NCBI RefSeq assembly: GCF_002742625.1
Contig: NZ_PEBF01000001.1
Coordinates: forward strand, 3,534,001-3,598,000
DNA: 64,000 bases
Direction of reading: 5' to 3'
Source of the DNA: Caulobacter sp. FWC2
GTDB taxonomy: Bacteria; Pseudomonadota; Alphaproteobacteria; Caulobacterales; Caulobacteraceae
The notes below the pieces were generated by a model. That model had not been told where the DNA came from, made no database searches, and worked only from the letters and a program-made list of their open reading frames with translations. Positions 53,887-62,856 of the stretch are shown piece after piece. Positions within the stretch are counted from its first letter, which is position 1. Each line of letters opens with the position of its first letter. The position numbers were made by a program, and so were the translations under genes.

Positions 53887-54759
53887 CTAGAAGCCGGCTT
53901 GCAGCGACAGGTAGAAACCGCGCTGGTTCTTGAAGGTGGCGATGTCACCAAGGTCGACATAGGCCGCCGTGACCGACAAGTGCTTGTTGACGGCATAGGC
54001 CGCGAACAGGTCCACCCAGTCATCCTCCTTGGCGAAGGCCAGATTGCTGGGCTTGGTGCGATATTCAGCGCCGATCACCAGGCGTTTGCTCAGCAGGTAG
54101 CCCGCCGAGCCCTCGAACTGGGGCTTGTAACCGCCATTGACGCCGCCGAAGCCCAGCAGGCCCGTCTGGTTGGCCTTGGTCATCCGCACCGCGCCGTTCA
54201 GCACCAGCGACTGGCTGAGCAATAGCTTGGTCGCGGCGACATAGACGTCGACGCCCTTATCGTCCTTGGCGCCGACCGCGCGGACGATGGCGTCCTGACT
54301 ATTGTCCTTGTACTGCGCCCCGACACTGACCTGCGGGACCCAGCTGTCCTGGGCGTAGACCGCGTCGCCCAGGATGCGGACCTTGGCGCCCAGCACCGTC
54401 TGCTTGAAGGTGAAGCCCTTGCCGAGCCCCAGCTTGGCGCCGGTCGCGCCGGTGTCGAATTCCTGGCGCGTGGCCGACAGTTCGAGGCGGTCATGCCAGC
54501 CGACCGCGCCGCCGAAGGCGCGCAGCTTGTAATCCTTGACGTCGACATAGGTCCCGTGGACCTCGCCGCCGACGCCGCGATTGGTCTCGGCGCCCGCGAT
54601 CACGGCCCAGGTCGCCAAGCCGCCGCCCGCGCCGCCTTCCAGCGCGCTGACCCCGTGGGTGAGCAGCAGCTTGCCGCCAGTTTCGATCTCGCCCGCCGTT
54701 GCGGTCGACGCCAGACAGCAAGCCAGCGCGGCGCCGGCCGGCCCTCCAAGTCGCTTCAT
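53887..54759 (-). CDS. DUF3034 family outer-membrane-like protein
   Basis: 290 residues. Signal peptide ending STATAG, then an amphipathic beta-rich sequence with repeated glycine turns (GGKLLLTHGVSALEGGAGGGLATWAV, YDVKDYKLRAFGGAVGWHDRLELSATRQEF) and a terminal strand ending in Phe, as in outer-membrane barrels. The family pattern matches DUF3034. It forms an operon with the truncated hemoglobin and faces the cupredoxin gene, a set I recall occurring together in other proteobacteria. Function unknown. Confidence 0.82.
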   Translation of the reverse strand: MKRLGGPAGAALACCLASTATAGEIETGGKLLLTHGVSALEGGAGGGLATWAVIAGAETNRGVGGEVHGTYVDVKDYKLRAFGGAVGWHDRLELSATRQEFDTGATGAKLGLGKGFTFKQTVLGAKVRILGDAVYAQDSWVPQVSVGAQYKDNSQDAIVRAVGAKDDKGVDVYVAATKLLLSQSLVLNGAVRMTKANQTGLLGFGGVNGGYKPQFEGSAGYLLSKRLVIGAEYRTKPSNLAFAKEDDWVDLFAAYAVNKHLSVTAAYVDLGDIATFKNQRGFYLSLQAGF

Positions 54760-54932
54760 AACTCCTCCAGACCGGAGACGGCTGACGTCTCGGCGCGCGG
54801 AACCTGACGGGCAAAGCTTTTACGGAGCGTTTCGAAGTAGTTTCAAAACCCAAATCTGGTTCGACGCCGAATGCCGCACCCCAACTGGGGCGTTAACGCG
54901 CATTTCATCGGCAAAAGGATAGGAGAAGTCTG

Positions 54933-55550
54933 ATGAGATACGTCGCTCTGCTTCTGATGGCTGCGCTTTGGGCCGGACCGGCTCTGGCGGGTGATTTCAC
55001 CGTCACGGTGCGCGGGGCCGACGGCAAGCCCGTGCCCGACGCCGTGGTCATGATCTATCCGAACGGCCAACCGACCAAGGGACCGATAAAGTTCGCCTGG
55101 CCCTATCGCGTGGCGCAGCAGAACATCCAGTTCAATCCGTTCGTGCTGGTGGTCCCGGTCGGGGCGGACGTGGCGTTCCCGAACCTCGATAAGGTCCGCC
55201 ACCACGTCTACTCGTTCTCGGCGGGCAACAAGTTCGAGATCAAGCTGTACGGCCACGAAGAGAACCGCACCGCCAAGATGAACACGGCGGGCGTCGCGGC
55301 CATCGGCTGCAACATCCACGACCAGATGGTCGGCTTCATCCGCGTGGTCGACACTCAATACGCCGGCAAGACCGACGCCACCGGCGCGGTGACCATCCAG
55401 GACGTTCCTGCCGGCGCCGTGGTCGCCAAGGTCTGGCACCCCTATCTGCGCGGCCTGAAGAACGAGACCGCCTTGCAGACGAAGAGCGTTGGCGCGGGTC
55501 CCGCCCGTGAACAGGTCACGATCGACCTCCGCGCCCCGGCCGGGCACTAG
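54933..55550 (+). CDS. Periplasmic cupredoxin-like protein (methylamine utilisation-type)
   Basis: 205 residues. Signal peptide (LLLMAALWAGPALA), then a beta-rich domain DFTVTVRGADGKPVPDAVVMIYP. Candidate type 1 copper ligands: His in DKVRHHVYSF, Cys in AAIGCNIHDQMVGFIRV with His and Met following at cupredoxin spacing. Annotated homologues are called methylamine utilisation proteins though no mau genes lie here. 9 bp before the GGDEF/EAL gene, so the two are an operon. Confidence 0.85.
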   Translation: MRYVALLLMAALWAGPALAGDFTVTVRGADGKPVPDAVVMIYPNGQPTKGPIKFAWPYRVAQQNIQFNPFVLVVPVGADVAFPNLDKVRHHVYSFSAGNKFEIKLYGHEENRTAKMNTAGVAAIGCNIHDQMVGFIRVVDTQYAGKTDATGAVTIQDVPAGAVVAKVWHPYLRGLKNETALQTKSVGAGPAREQVTIDLRAPAGH

Positions 55551-55559
55551 GCCGCCCGG

Positions 55560-57896
55560 ATGTTCCAGCGCCTGCAGACCAAGCTGACCGTCCTCTACGC
55601 CGGGCTGTTCGCCCTGGCGCTGAGCGTCGTGGCGGTCGCGGTCTATGTGGCGATCACCAGCAACGCACAGCGCACCGTTCGCCAAGAAATGGCAGGGTCG
55701 GGCGCCGTGTTCGACCGCGTCTGGGCGCTGCGCACCCAGCGCCTGCACGACGGCGCCGAACTGCTGTCGCGCGACTTCGGCTTCCGCGCCGCCGTCGCCA
55801 CCCATGACCGCCCGACCGTCGAGTCGGCCATCGCCAACCTGCGCCAGCGCCTGGGCCTGGACCTGGCCTTCACCGTCGGCGTCGACGGCGAGGTGGTCGG
55901 CCTGGATCCGGCCCGCCTGAATCTCGAGACTTTGTGGAGCGCGCTGGACGCCGAGGACGGCGCTCAGGGTGTCTTCACCATCGACAACAAGCCTTACCAA
56001 TTGATCTCGGCCCCCATCCTGTCGCCGACCCTGACGGGCTGGATCGTCTTCGCCGCCAGGCTGGACGAGCCGGAAATGCTGGCCCTGGAGAAGCTGTCGG
56101 CCATCCGCCTGGACGCCCAGGTCTTCGATCAGCGCAGTGGCCACTGGGTTTCGGCGGACCGGGGGCCTGTCGACAAACCGCTGGCCGCCTTCGTCGGCCG
56201 GGCCATGCATGACAAGTTGCTTGAGCCGGTCCTCCTGCGCGGCGGCGCTGACAGCCTGGTGCTGGTCAAGCCGATCAAGGCCCTGGATCGCGGCGGCGGC
56301 GCGGCCCTGGTGCTGCGCTATCCGATGGCCCAGGCCATGGCCCCCTACCGTCCGCTGATGGCCGCCGTGCTCATCGTCGGCCTGCTCGGCGCGACCCTGG
56401 TCGCCGCCGCGAGCTGGGCCCTGTCGCGCGGCCTGGCCAAGCCGATCACCGCTCTGGACATCGCCGCCCGCCGCCTGCAGCGCGGCGAGGATGTCACCGT
56501 CGAGGTCACGACCCGCGACGAGATCGGCCGCCTGGCCGAGAGCTTCAACCTGATGGCCGCCGAGATCCGCGAGCGCGAAGCGGAGATGATCCGCCAGGCG
56601 TTGCACGACGGCGAGACCGGCCTGCCGAACCGCCGCGCCCTGGAGCGCGCCATCGAGAAGCGCCTGGCCGCCGTCGGTCCCGGCGAGCAAGTCATCATCG
56701 CCGCCATCGGCTTCGACCGCTTTACGCAGGTTCGCGCCGCCATCGGCTATGAACTGGCCACCGAGTTGGTCGCCAAGCTGGGCCAGCGGATCTTCGAGAT
56801 CGCGCCCGGCGTGCTGGTGGCCCGCATGACCACCTCGATCATCTGCGTCGTGTCGGACAGCAACAACCTCGACGACCTCCTGAAGATCGTGGAAGAGGCC
56901 CTGCCAGCGCTGGAAGCCCCGATCGAGCTCGGCGGCGAACCGGTCGACGTACACATCACCCAGGGGCTGGCCGCCACGACCCTAGGCGAGCTGGACGCCG
57001 CCCGCCTGATAGAACGCTCCCTGATCGCCCTGGACCAGGCCCGCGCCGCGCACCGCAAGTTCATGGCCTTCGACGCCGCCGCGTATGGCGACCCCTCGGC
57101 CAACCTCTCGCTGATGAGCGAGATGCTGGAGGCGGTCCGCAAGGGCGAGCTCTATCTGAACCATCAGCCGAAGCTGGACCTGCGCACCGGCGCGATCACC
57201 GGTGTCGAGGCCCTGGCGCGCTGGAACCACCCGACCCGCGGCTTCATTCGACCGGACCTCTTCGTCGGGATGGCCGAGGAGACCGGCCACATCCGCGCCC
57301 TCACCGACTACGTCCTGGCCCAGGCCATCGAGGACCAGGCGCGCCTCCGCGCCGCCGGTCACGACGTGCTGATGTCGGTCAACATCTCGGGTCGCCTGAT
57401 CGACGACCATGCGTTCGCCCAGTACGCCATCGCCCAGGTCGCCGCCGCCGGTGCGCGACTGTGCTTCGAGATCACCGAGACCGCCGTGATCGGCAATCCG
57501 GACGTCGCCCTCTCCGTGCTTGATCGCCTGGCCGAGGCCGACATCCCGGTGTCGATCGACGACTATGGCTCTGGCCTGTCGTCCCTGGCCTATCTCAAGC
57601 AGATCCGCGCCGACGAACTGAAGATCGACAAGGCTTTCGTCACGAGCCTGGAGGCCGGCGACAAGGACGCCCTGCTGGTCAAGTCCACCATCGACCTGGC
57701 TCACAGCCTCGGCATGAAGGTCACCGCCGAGGGCGTCGAGACCCGCGAAGGCCTGGCCGCCCTGCAACTGATGGGCTGCGATCTGGCGCAGGGCTATCAC
57801 GTCGCCAAGCCGATGGGCCTGGAGAAGCTGATCGCGTTCCTCGGCGAATGGTCGATCGAGCTGCCGGCGCGGGACGACGCCCGCAAGACGGCCTAG
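55560..57896 (+). CDS. Membrane EAL phosphodiesterase with degenerate GGDEF
   Basis: 778 residues: N-terminal helix (LYAGLFALALSVVAVAVYVAI), periplasmic sensor (~30-260), second helix (PLMAAVLIVGLLGATLVAAAS), HAMP (SRGLAKPITALDIAARRLQRGEDVTVEV), GGDEF-like domain and EAL domain. The GGDEF signature is lost (VARMTTSIICVV where RxGGDEF is expected), so no cyclase activity is likely. The EAL domain has EALARWNHP, NISGRLID, FEITETAVI and DDYGSGLSSLAYLKQIRADELKIDKAF, compatible with c-di-GMP hydrolysis. Encoded with a copper-type periplasmic protein, suggesting a redox or metal input. Confidence 0.92.
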   Translation: MFQRLQTKLTVLYAGLFALALSVVAVAVYVAITSNAQRTVRQEMAGSGAVFDRVWALRTQRLHDGAELLSRDFGFRAAVATHDRPTVESAIANLRQRLGLDLAFTVGVDGEVVGLDPARLNLETLWSALDAEDGAQGVFTIDNKPYQLISAPILSPTLTGWIVFAARLDEPEMLALEKLSAIRLDAQVFDQRSGHWVSADRGPVDKPLAAFVGRAMHDKLLEPVLLRGGADSLVLVKPIKALDRGGGAALVLRYPMAQAMAPYRPLMAAVLIVGLLGATLVAAASWALSRGLAKPITALDIAARRLQRGEDVTVEVTTRDEIGRLAESFNLMAAEIREREAEMIRQALHDGETGLPNRRALERAIEKRLAAVGPGEQVIIAAIGFDRFTQVRAAIGYELATELVAKLGQRIFEIAPGVLVARMTTSIICVVSDSNNLDDLLKIVEEALPALEAPIELGGEPVDVHITQGLAATTLGELDAARLIERSLIALDQARAAHRKFMAFDAAAYGDPSANLSLMSEMLEAVRKGELYLNHQPKLDLRTGAITGVEALARWNHPTRGFIRPDLFVGMAEETGHIRALTDYVLAQAIEDQARLRAAGHDVLMSVNISGRLIDDHAFAQYAIAQVAAAGARLCFEITETAVIGNPDVALSVLDRLAEADIPVSIDDYGSGLSSLAYLKQIRADELKIDKAFVTSLEAGDKDALLVKSTIDLAHSLGMKVTAEGVETREGLAALQLMGCDLAQGYHVAKPMGLEKLIAFLGEWSIELPARDDARKTA

Positions 57897-57899
57897 GGG

Positions 57900-58580
57900 C
57901 TAGGCGGCGACCTCTTCCACCGACGCCCTCAACAGGTCCAGCACATGGTGCAGGCTGTCGGCGATGTGCACGCACTTGTCGTGCATCTCCTCGTTCGGAT
58001 CGAGGATGTCGGGCACCATGATCGTCATCATGCCGGCCGCGTGGGCGGCGCGGACGCCTGGGTGACTGTCTTCCAGCGCCAGGCAGTGAGCCGGATCGAC
58101 GCCGAGTCGCTGCGCGGCCAGCAGATAGGGATCCGGGTTCGGCTTGTGCTTGGTGACGTCCTGGTGCGCGACCACCGCGTTGAAGCGTTGCAGCAGATCG
58201 AAGCGACCCAGATACTTCTCGACCGCGACCATGCCGTTCGAAGTTGCGATGCCGCGCGGCAAGCCCAGATCGTCGAGATAGTCGAGGATCTCGATGACAC
58301 CGGCCTTCAGCTTGGTTTCGGCCGCCAGCAGGTCTTCGACATCGGCCCAGACCCGCTCGAAATAGGCCTGGACAGGAAACGCCTCGCCGTACAGGTCGCG
58401 CAGCATGACGCCGCACTCAGGCGTCGTCTTGCCCACCATCGCCGCATAGGTCTCACCGGTGAAATGAACGCCGAAGACAACGCCTGCCTCGATCATGGCG
58501 GCGCGGTAGACGATCTCGGTGTCCAGCAGCAGGCCGTCCATGTCGAACACGACGGCCTCTACGCGGCGGGGAAAGCTCAC
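57900..58580 (-). CDS. HAD family phosphatase (beta-phosphoglucomutase-like)
   Basis: 226 residues. Nucleophile motif VVFDMDGLLLDTE near the N-terminus, IATSNG (motif II), Lys in THKPNPDPYLLAA and LEDSHPGVRAAHAAGM (motif IV). The helical cap typical of subfamily IA is present. GTG start overlaps the serB stop (GTGA), so it is the second gene of a serB-HAD operon. Substrate uncertain. Confidence 0.9.
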   Translation of the reverse strand: MSFPRRVEAVVFDMDGLLLDTEIVYRAAMIEAGVVFGVHFTGETYAAMVGKTTPECGVMLRDLYGEAFPVQAYFERVWADVEDLLAAETKLKAGVIEILDYLDDLGLPRGIATSNGMVAVEKYLGRFDLLQRFNAVVAHQDVTKHKPNPDPYLLAAQRLGVDPAHCLALEDSHPGVRAAHAAGMMTIMVPDILDPNEEMHDKCVHIADSLHHVLDLLRASVEEVAA

Positions 58581-59455
58581 TTATGGAACTCCTCGGTCCT
58601 GTAGCCCTGGAAGTAGAGCAAGGCGGTCAGGTCCGTATGGTCGACCTTGGCGTCGGCCTGGGCGGCGACGATCGGCTTGGCGCGGTAGGCGACGCCCAGG
58701 CCGGCGGCCTCGATCATCGCCAGGTCGTTGGCGCCGTCGCCGACGGCCAGGGCGTCGGCCGGGGTCACGCCCATGGCCGCCGCCTCTTCGTTGAGGGCGG
58801 CCAGCTTGGCTTCCTTGCCCAGGATCGGGTCGCCCACCTGGCCGGTCAGGACGCCATCCAGCTCGATCAGGGTGTTGGCGCGGTTCAGATGGAAACCCGC
58901 GGCCTGCGCCACCCGGCTGGTGAAGAAGGTGAAGCCGCCCGAGACCAGGGCGCAGCGCGCGCCGTGCTGGGCCATGGTGCGGACCAGGATCTCGGCGCCG
59001 GGGTTCAGCCGGACCCGCTGGTCGTAGCAGCTCTGCAGCGCCTCGACCCCCAGGCCCTTCAGCATGCCGACCCGCTCGCGCAGAGCGCCCTCAAAGGCCA
59101 GCTCGCCGCGCATGGCGCGCTCGGTGATCTCGGAGACCTGCGCCTTGACGCCGGCGAAGTCGGCCAGTTCGTCCAGGCATTCGACGTTGATGATCGTCGA
59201 GTCCATGTCGGCGATCAGAAGGCGCTTCCTGCGGTTCTCGGCCGGCTGGATCGCGTAGTCGACCGGCAGGTCAGCCAGGTCGGACTTGAGCGCCGGTAAG
59301 TCGCCGCTTTCGAAGAAGAAGTCGGCGGCCAGCGGCCCCAAGTCCTCGCGACGGCTGGACAGCCTGGCTTCGACGCGCGACACGGCTTGTGCGTATGCGT
59401 CGGGGTCGGCCCCCACGACGGTGAGGACGGTCGGAATGGTGGAGAGTTCGGACAT
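58577..59455 (-). CDS. serB: Phosphoserine phosphatase
   Basis: 292 residues. The HAD core [24 protein letters not shown] (Asp nucleophile), [16 protein letters not shown] and [27 protein letters not shown] match SerB. The N-terminal ~75 residues resemble its regulatory ACT-like part. Last step of serine biosynthesis. ATG at 59455 is chosen; an alternative ATG at 59467 would change little. The 5' end overlaps the miaA start region by about 20 bp. Confidence 0.95.
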   Translation of the reverse strand: MSELSTIPTVLTVVGADPDAYAQAVSRVEARLSSRREDLGPLAADFFFESGDLPALKSDLADLPVDYAIQPAENRRKRLLIADMDSTIINVECLDELADFAGVKAQVSEITERAMRGELAFEGALRERVGMLKGLGVEALQSCYDQRVRLNPGAEILVRTMAQHGARCALVSGGFTFFTSRVAQAAGFHLNRANTLIELDGVLTGQVGDPILGKEAKLAALNEEAAAMGVTPADALAVGDGANDLAMIEAAGLGVAYRAKPIVAAQADAKVDHTDLTALLYFQGYRTEEFHK

Positions 59456-60329
59456 CGCGCCCCGCATCTGGCTGATCGCGGGGCCGACCGCAAGCGGCAA
59501 GTCAGCCCATGCGCTGCAATTGGCCGAGTGGACGGGCGCGGAGATCGTCAACGCCGACTCCATGCAGATCTATGCCGGCCTTCGCGTCCTGACCGCCGGC
59601 CCGTCGCCCGAAGAGCGCGCCAAGGTCCCGCATCACCTGTTCGAAGTGGCCGACGCCGCCGTCGGCTGGTCGGTCGGCCGCTGGCTGGAGGCGGCGACCA
59701 AGGCGATCGCCGAGATCGAGGCGCGCGGCAATCCAGTGATCGTGGTCGGCGGCACCGGCCTCTATTTCCGCGCCCTGACCCACGGCCTGGCCGACGTGCC
59801 GCCGGTGTCGGAGACCCAGCGCGAGATCTCCGGCCTGCTCTACGCCGCCCGGGGCGAGGAAGACTTCCGTGAGATCCTCAAACCCCTCGACCCCGAGGCG
59901 GAGGCGCGCATCGAGGTCGGCGACCGCCAGCGCCTGGTCCGCGCCCACGCCGTGGCCATCGCTACCGGAAAGTCGCTGACCTCGTGGCAGACCGACACCA
60001 AGCCGGCGCTCAAGCCGGGCGCGTGGGAGGGCCGCGTCCTCGACCCGCCCCGCGCCGAACTCTATGCCCGCTGCGACGCGCGCCTGTCGGCCATGGTCGA
60101 GCAAGGAGCCCTGGACGAGGTGCGGGCCATGGAGACGCGGGGCCTGGACCCGTCCCTCCCCGCCCTCAAGGCCGTCGGCTATCGCGAGTTCGCCGCCCAT
60201 CTGCGAGGCGAAACCACGCTGGAACAGGCCCTCGACGCCGCTCGCCAGGAAACCCGCCGCTACGCCAAGCGTCAGCTGACCTGGTTCCGTAACCAGACGC
60301 CGGACTGGGAACGGATCAGCGTTCCTTGA
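59436..60329 (+). CDS. miaA: tRNA dimethylallyltransferase
   Basis: 297 residues. P-loop [60 protein letters not shown] and [13 protein letters not shown] are standard MiaA motifs. It adds an isopentenyl group from DMAPP to A37 of tRNAs, a product of the MEP pathway also encoded here. ATG at 59436; the first codons overlap serB antisense. Confidence 0.95.
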   Translation: MVESSDIAPRIWLIAGPTASGKSAHALQLAEWTGAEIVNADSMQIYAGLRVLTAGPSPEERAKVPHHLFEVADAAVGWSVGRWLEAATKAIAEIEARGNPVIVVGGTGLYFRALTHGLADVPPVSETQREISGLLYAARGEEDFREILKPLDPEAEARIEVGDRQRLVRAHAVAIATGKSLTSWQTDTKPALKPGAWEGRVLDPPRAELYARCDARLSAMVEQGALDEVRAMETRGLDPSLPALKAVGYREFAAHLRGETTLEQALDAARQETRRYAKRQLTWFRNQTPDWERISVP

Positions 60330-60834
60330 CGGTGGCGCCCGTCCCAACCAGTTGCGGCTTGACCGCCAGCCTGTAGTCCTCGTCGAACAACTGGTCCTTG
60401 GTGCGATCAAGGGCGGCGATCGCGCGGCCTTCGGCCGCCTCGACCGGCTTGGCGGAAACCTCGCAGGCCGCGCCGGCGGGCAGGTCGGCCTGCCCCCGCT
60501 CACTGGCCATCAGCGGCTTGGTCATGGCCTCGGTGCAGCCCAGCAGGCCGGTGATCGAATAGAAGCAGATGTCCCGCTGCAGATAGGCCTCGACCGTCCA
60601 GACGCAGGGAATGGCCGACACGGATACCCCCTCCGGCGTCGCCACCGACGCGCCGGGCTTGACCACGCTGCGCAGAAAGATCTGCTGATGCACAACCACC
60701 GCCTCGGTCCGCCCCGCCTTGGCCAGCAATAGCTGCCGCGCTTTCTGGGACACCGGCGCCAGCCGTTGCAGCTGAGGCGGCTGGGGATCGGCGGGCGCGG
60801 TCGCGGCGGGCGGGGTGGCGGCTTGCAGGAACAC
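60316..60834 (-). CDS. Conserved hypothetical protein
   Basis: 172 residues from a GTG at 60834 preceded at 6 bp by GGAGG. The N-terminus is Pro/Ala/Gln-rich; the rest is mixed alpha/beta with cysteines ([35 protein letters not shown]). The open frame extends further upstream but that portion reads antisense to CinA. The end overlaps the miaA stop by 14 bp tail-to-tail. I do not recognise the family. Confidence 0.65.
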   Translation of the reverse strand: MFLQAATPPAATAPADPQPPQLQRLAPVSQKARQLLLAKAGRTEAVVVHQQIFLRSVVKPGASVATPEGVSVSAIPCVWTVEAYLQRDICFYSITGLLGCTEAMTKPLMASERGQADLPAGAACEVSAKPVEAAEGRAIAALDRTKDQLFDEDYRLAVKPQLVGTGATVKER

Positions 60835-60963
60835 GAACGGCCTCCAGGTTGAGCTTGGCCATGCAGAGCATGTTCGCTCAATCTTGGCGAGAGCTGTTGT
60901 TCGCACATGTTTGCAGGCTCGCCGGTTGCCCCTATGGAGAGGCGTCAGCACGAAGGAAACCGG

Positions 60964-61458
60964 ATGTCCGATCTCAACGTCCACGCCGAACGCGTCGCCG
61001 CGCTTCTGACCGCCCGGGGCGAGACGATCGCCATCGCCGAGTCCTCGGCCGGCGGCCTGATATCTGCGGCGCTGCTGGCGGTGCCGGGGGCTTCGAAATT
61101 CTATATCGGCGGGGCCGTCGTCTACACCGCCCGCGCCCGTCTGACCCTGATGGACATCCCCCAGAAGGCCATGGACGGCCTGAGATCGGCCAGCGAACAC
61201 TATGCGGTGATGCTGGCCCGCGTGGCCCGCAAGAACCTGAAGGCGACCTGGGCCCTGTCGGAAACCGGCGCGGCCGGTCCTGACGGCAACCGCTACGGCG
61301 ACGCGCCGGGCCACTGCTGTTTCGCCGTGGTGGGCGAAGAGGTGTCTGTCAGCACGACGCTGGAAACCGGCAGCGACCAACGCGCCGCCAACATGCAGGC
61401 TTTCGCCGCCGCAGCGCTCGAGTTCCTGACCCAGACCCTGGAAACGCTGGAAGCCTAG
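60964..61458 (+). CDS. CinA-family amidohydrolase (PncC-like)
   Basis: 164 residues. ERVAALLTARGETIAIAESSAGGLISAALLAVPGASKFYIGGAVVYT is the CinA C-terminal domain with the catalytic Ser-containing AESSAGG; LSETGAAGP is the second conserved loop. Stand-alone domains of this type deamidate nicotinamide mononucleotide. ATG at 60964. Its stop overlaps that of the convergent serine hydrolase gene. Confidence 0.9.
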   Translation: MSDLNVHAERVAALLTARGETIAIAESSAGGLISAALLAVPGASKFYIGGAVVYTARARLTLMDIPQKAMDGLRSASEHYAVMLARVARKNLKATWALSETGAAGPDGNRYGDAPGHCCFAVVGEEVSVSTTLETGSDQRAANMQAFAAAALEFLTQTLETLEA

Positions 61459-62522
61459 ACCGTTCCGAACAGGCTGTAGGCGAACTCGTCCATGGCCTTC
61501 TGGCTGATGCTGGTATTGTTCAGCAGCACGACGGTGGTCTGGTCGTCGAAGCGGTGGCCCAGCACAGAACGGTAGCCGGCCGCCCGGCCCGTCTCCCAGG
61601 CGAAGACGCGCGGCATGCCGTCGGCGAACAGGGTCTTCACCCGGCCGCCCAGCGCATAGTCCTGATCCGGCCAGCCGACCGCCAGCAGTTCCTTCTTGTG
61701 AGCTGGCGGCAGGAACCCGCTGTCGAGCACCGCATGCGCGGCCTTCAGCAGGTCGCCCGCGGTGCTGACATAGCCGCCGCTGGCCGCGAAGAATGGGAAG
61801 CGCTCATTGGATTGCCGGACCAGCGGCTCCAGCGTGCGGTACGAGATGGCGATGTCAGCCGGGTCGGCCGGCGTGGTGCGCGTCAGGCCCAGCGGACCGA
61901 TCACAAGCTCGGTCATGGCGTCGGCATAGGCCTTGCCCGTCACCGCCTCGATGATAGCGGTGATGATCACCCAGTTGGTCAGAACGTAGTCGAACTTGGC
62001 CCCCGGCTCGAAGGCTAGGTCGCCCGAGCACCATAGCTTCACCGCCTGAGCGGTCGTAAAGGTCTTCTTGAACAGGTCCGGATCCGGATTGGCCTTGGTC
62101 CAGGTCGAAAAGCCGTTCGGTACGCCGCTGGTATTGGTCATCAGGTAGCGCAGCGTGACCTTGGCGCCCGTGTCGGCCCGGTAGTCGGGCAGATATCGGG
62201 TGATCGGCGCGTCGAGATCGATCTTGCCCGCCTCGGCCAGGCGCAGCAGCGCCGTCGAAGTCAGCCATTTGGAGATCGAGGCGATGACATAGGGCGTGCC
62301 CAGAGCGGCCGGCTTCTTGGCCTCGATGTCGGCGAACCCGATGGTCCGCGAGTAGATCGGCTTACCGGTCCGGCCGATCAGCACCACGCCTTGAAAGGGC
62401 TGGACCTTGAGGAACGCGTCGACCGCCCGGTCCGCCGCGTCACCCGTCAGCACGCTCGCGCTCGCCTTTTCGACCAGCCCCAGCGCCGCGGCGCCGGCCA
62501 GAAATTCACGCCGTCCGAACAC
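61455..62522 (-). CDS. Class C beta-lactamase-related serine hydrolase
   Basis: 355 residues, GTG start at 62522. A twin-arginine-type signal (GRREFLAGAAALGLVEKASA) precedes the penicillin-binding-protein-like fold: SISK in YVIASISKWLTSTALLRLAE gives the catalytic Ser, and YVLTNW is the Y-x-N motif. Serine hydrolases of this type act on peptides, esters or beta-lactams; true beta-lactamase activity is not implied. Confidence 0.88.
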   Translation of the reverse strand: MFGRREFLAGAAALGLVEKASASVLTGDAADRAVDAFLKVQPFQGVVLIGRTGKPIYSRTIGFADIEAKKPAALGTPYVIASISKWLTSTALLRLAEAGKIDLDAPITRYLPDYRADTGAKVTLRYLMTNTSGVPNGFSTWTKANPDPDLFKKTFTTAQAVKLWCSGDLAFEPGAKFDYVLTNWVIITAIIEAVTGKAYADAMTELVIGPLGLTRTTPADPADIAISYRTLEPLVRQSNERFPFFAASGGYVSTAGDLLKAAHAVLDSGFLPPAHKKELLAVGWPDQDYALGGRVKTLFADGMPRVFAWETGRAAGYRSVLGHRFDDQTTVVLLNNTSISQKAMDEFAYSLFGTV

Positions 62523-62663
62523 CGATGCACTCCGTCATTCCAGGAGCGCGACCGTGCGGGGGAAAACCTGCCCCTGTCACGTGAATCTCCGGTAAGGTCA
62601 CACCATCAAGAAAGGCAGAACGTTGCGGCAAAGGGCGCCTTGACGCTCTAAGGGGCGCATGTC

Positions 62664-62711
62664 ATGACCCATTCCGTAGCTTTGGAGCAAGACTCGTGCG
62701 CAAAACCATGA
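62664..62711 (+). other. Possible upstream ilvB leader peptide
   Basis: ATG ACC CAT TCC GTA GCT TTG... codes for 15 residues (MTHSVALEQDSCAKP) ending TGA at 62709-62711. GGGG lies about 9 bp upstream of the ATG. Its stop overlaps the ATG of the second leader peptide (CCATGATC), so translation could be coupled. Contains rare GTA and TTG codons for Val and Leu. Confidence 0.4.
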
Positions 62712-62743
62712 TCGTACTTATGGAGCGGCCGTTCGCGGGGTGA
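62708..62743 (+). CDS. ilvB leader peptide (MIVLMERPFAG)
   Basis: An 11-residue reading frame with adjacent Ile, Val and Leu codons (ATC GTA CTT, 62711-62719), the end products of the ilvB pathway. GTA and CTT are rare in this GC3-rich genome. The TGA stop (62741-62743) lies on the hairpin that controls the terminator at 62778-62800. This is the layout of a branched-chain amino acid attenuator; I recall ilvBN attenuation being reported in C. crescentus. Confidence 0.65.
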   Translation: MIVLMERPFAG

Positions 62744-62802
62744 CCTTGAAGTCACGTCGTAGCTCGGTCGCGCGCGCAAAGGTCCTTCGGGACCTTTTTT
62801 CT
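62740..62802 (+). promoter_or_regulatory. ilvB transcription attenuator
   Basis: Three alternative pairings are visible. GTGAC (62740-62744) pairs with GTCAC (62751-62755). GACCTT (62742-62747) can instead pair with AAGGTC (62779-62784), an antiterminator. AAAGGTCC (62778-62785)-TTCG-GGACCTTT (62790-62797) followed by a T-rich tract is an intrinsic terminator. Ribosome stalling at the Ile-Val-Leu codons would leave GACCTT free and prevent termination; completion of the peptide would cover it and allow termination. Confidence 0.8.
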
Positions 62803-62856
62803 TTTCCGCTTCCCTCCAGTTCAGTTTCCCGCCCCTTCGCCACTCGGACCCGCCCC

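Noticed and set aside
54796..54830. Possible ECF sigma promoter (GGAAC...CGTT) before the cupredoxin gene
   Set aside because: The spacer is about 24 bp, too long for the usual 16-18 bp spacing.
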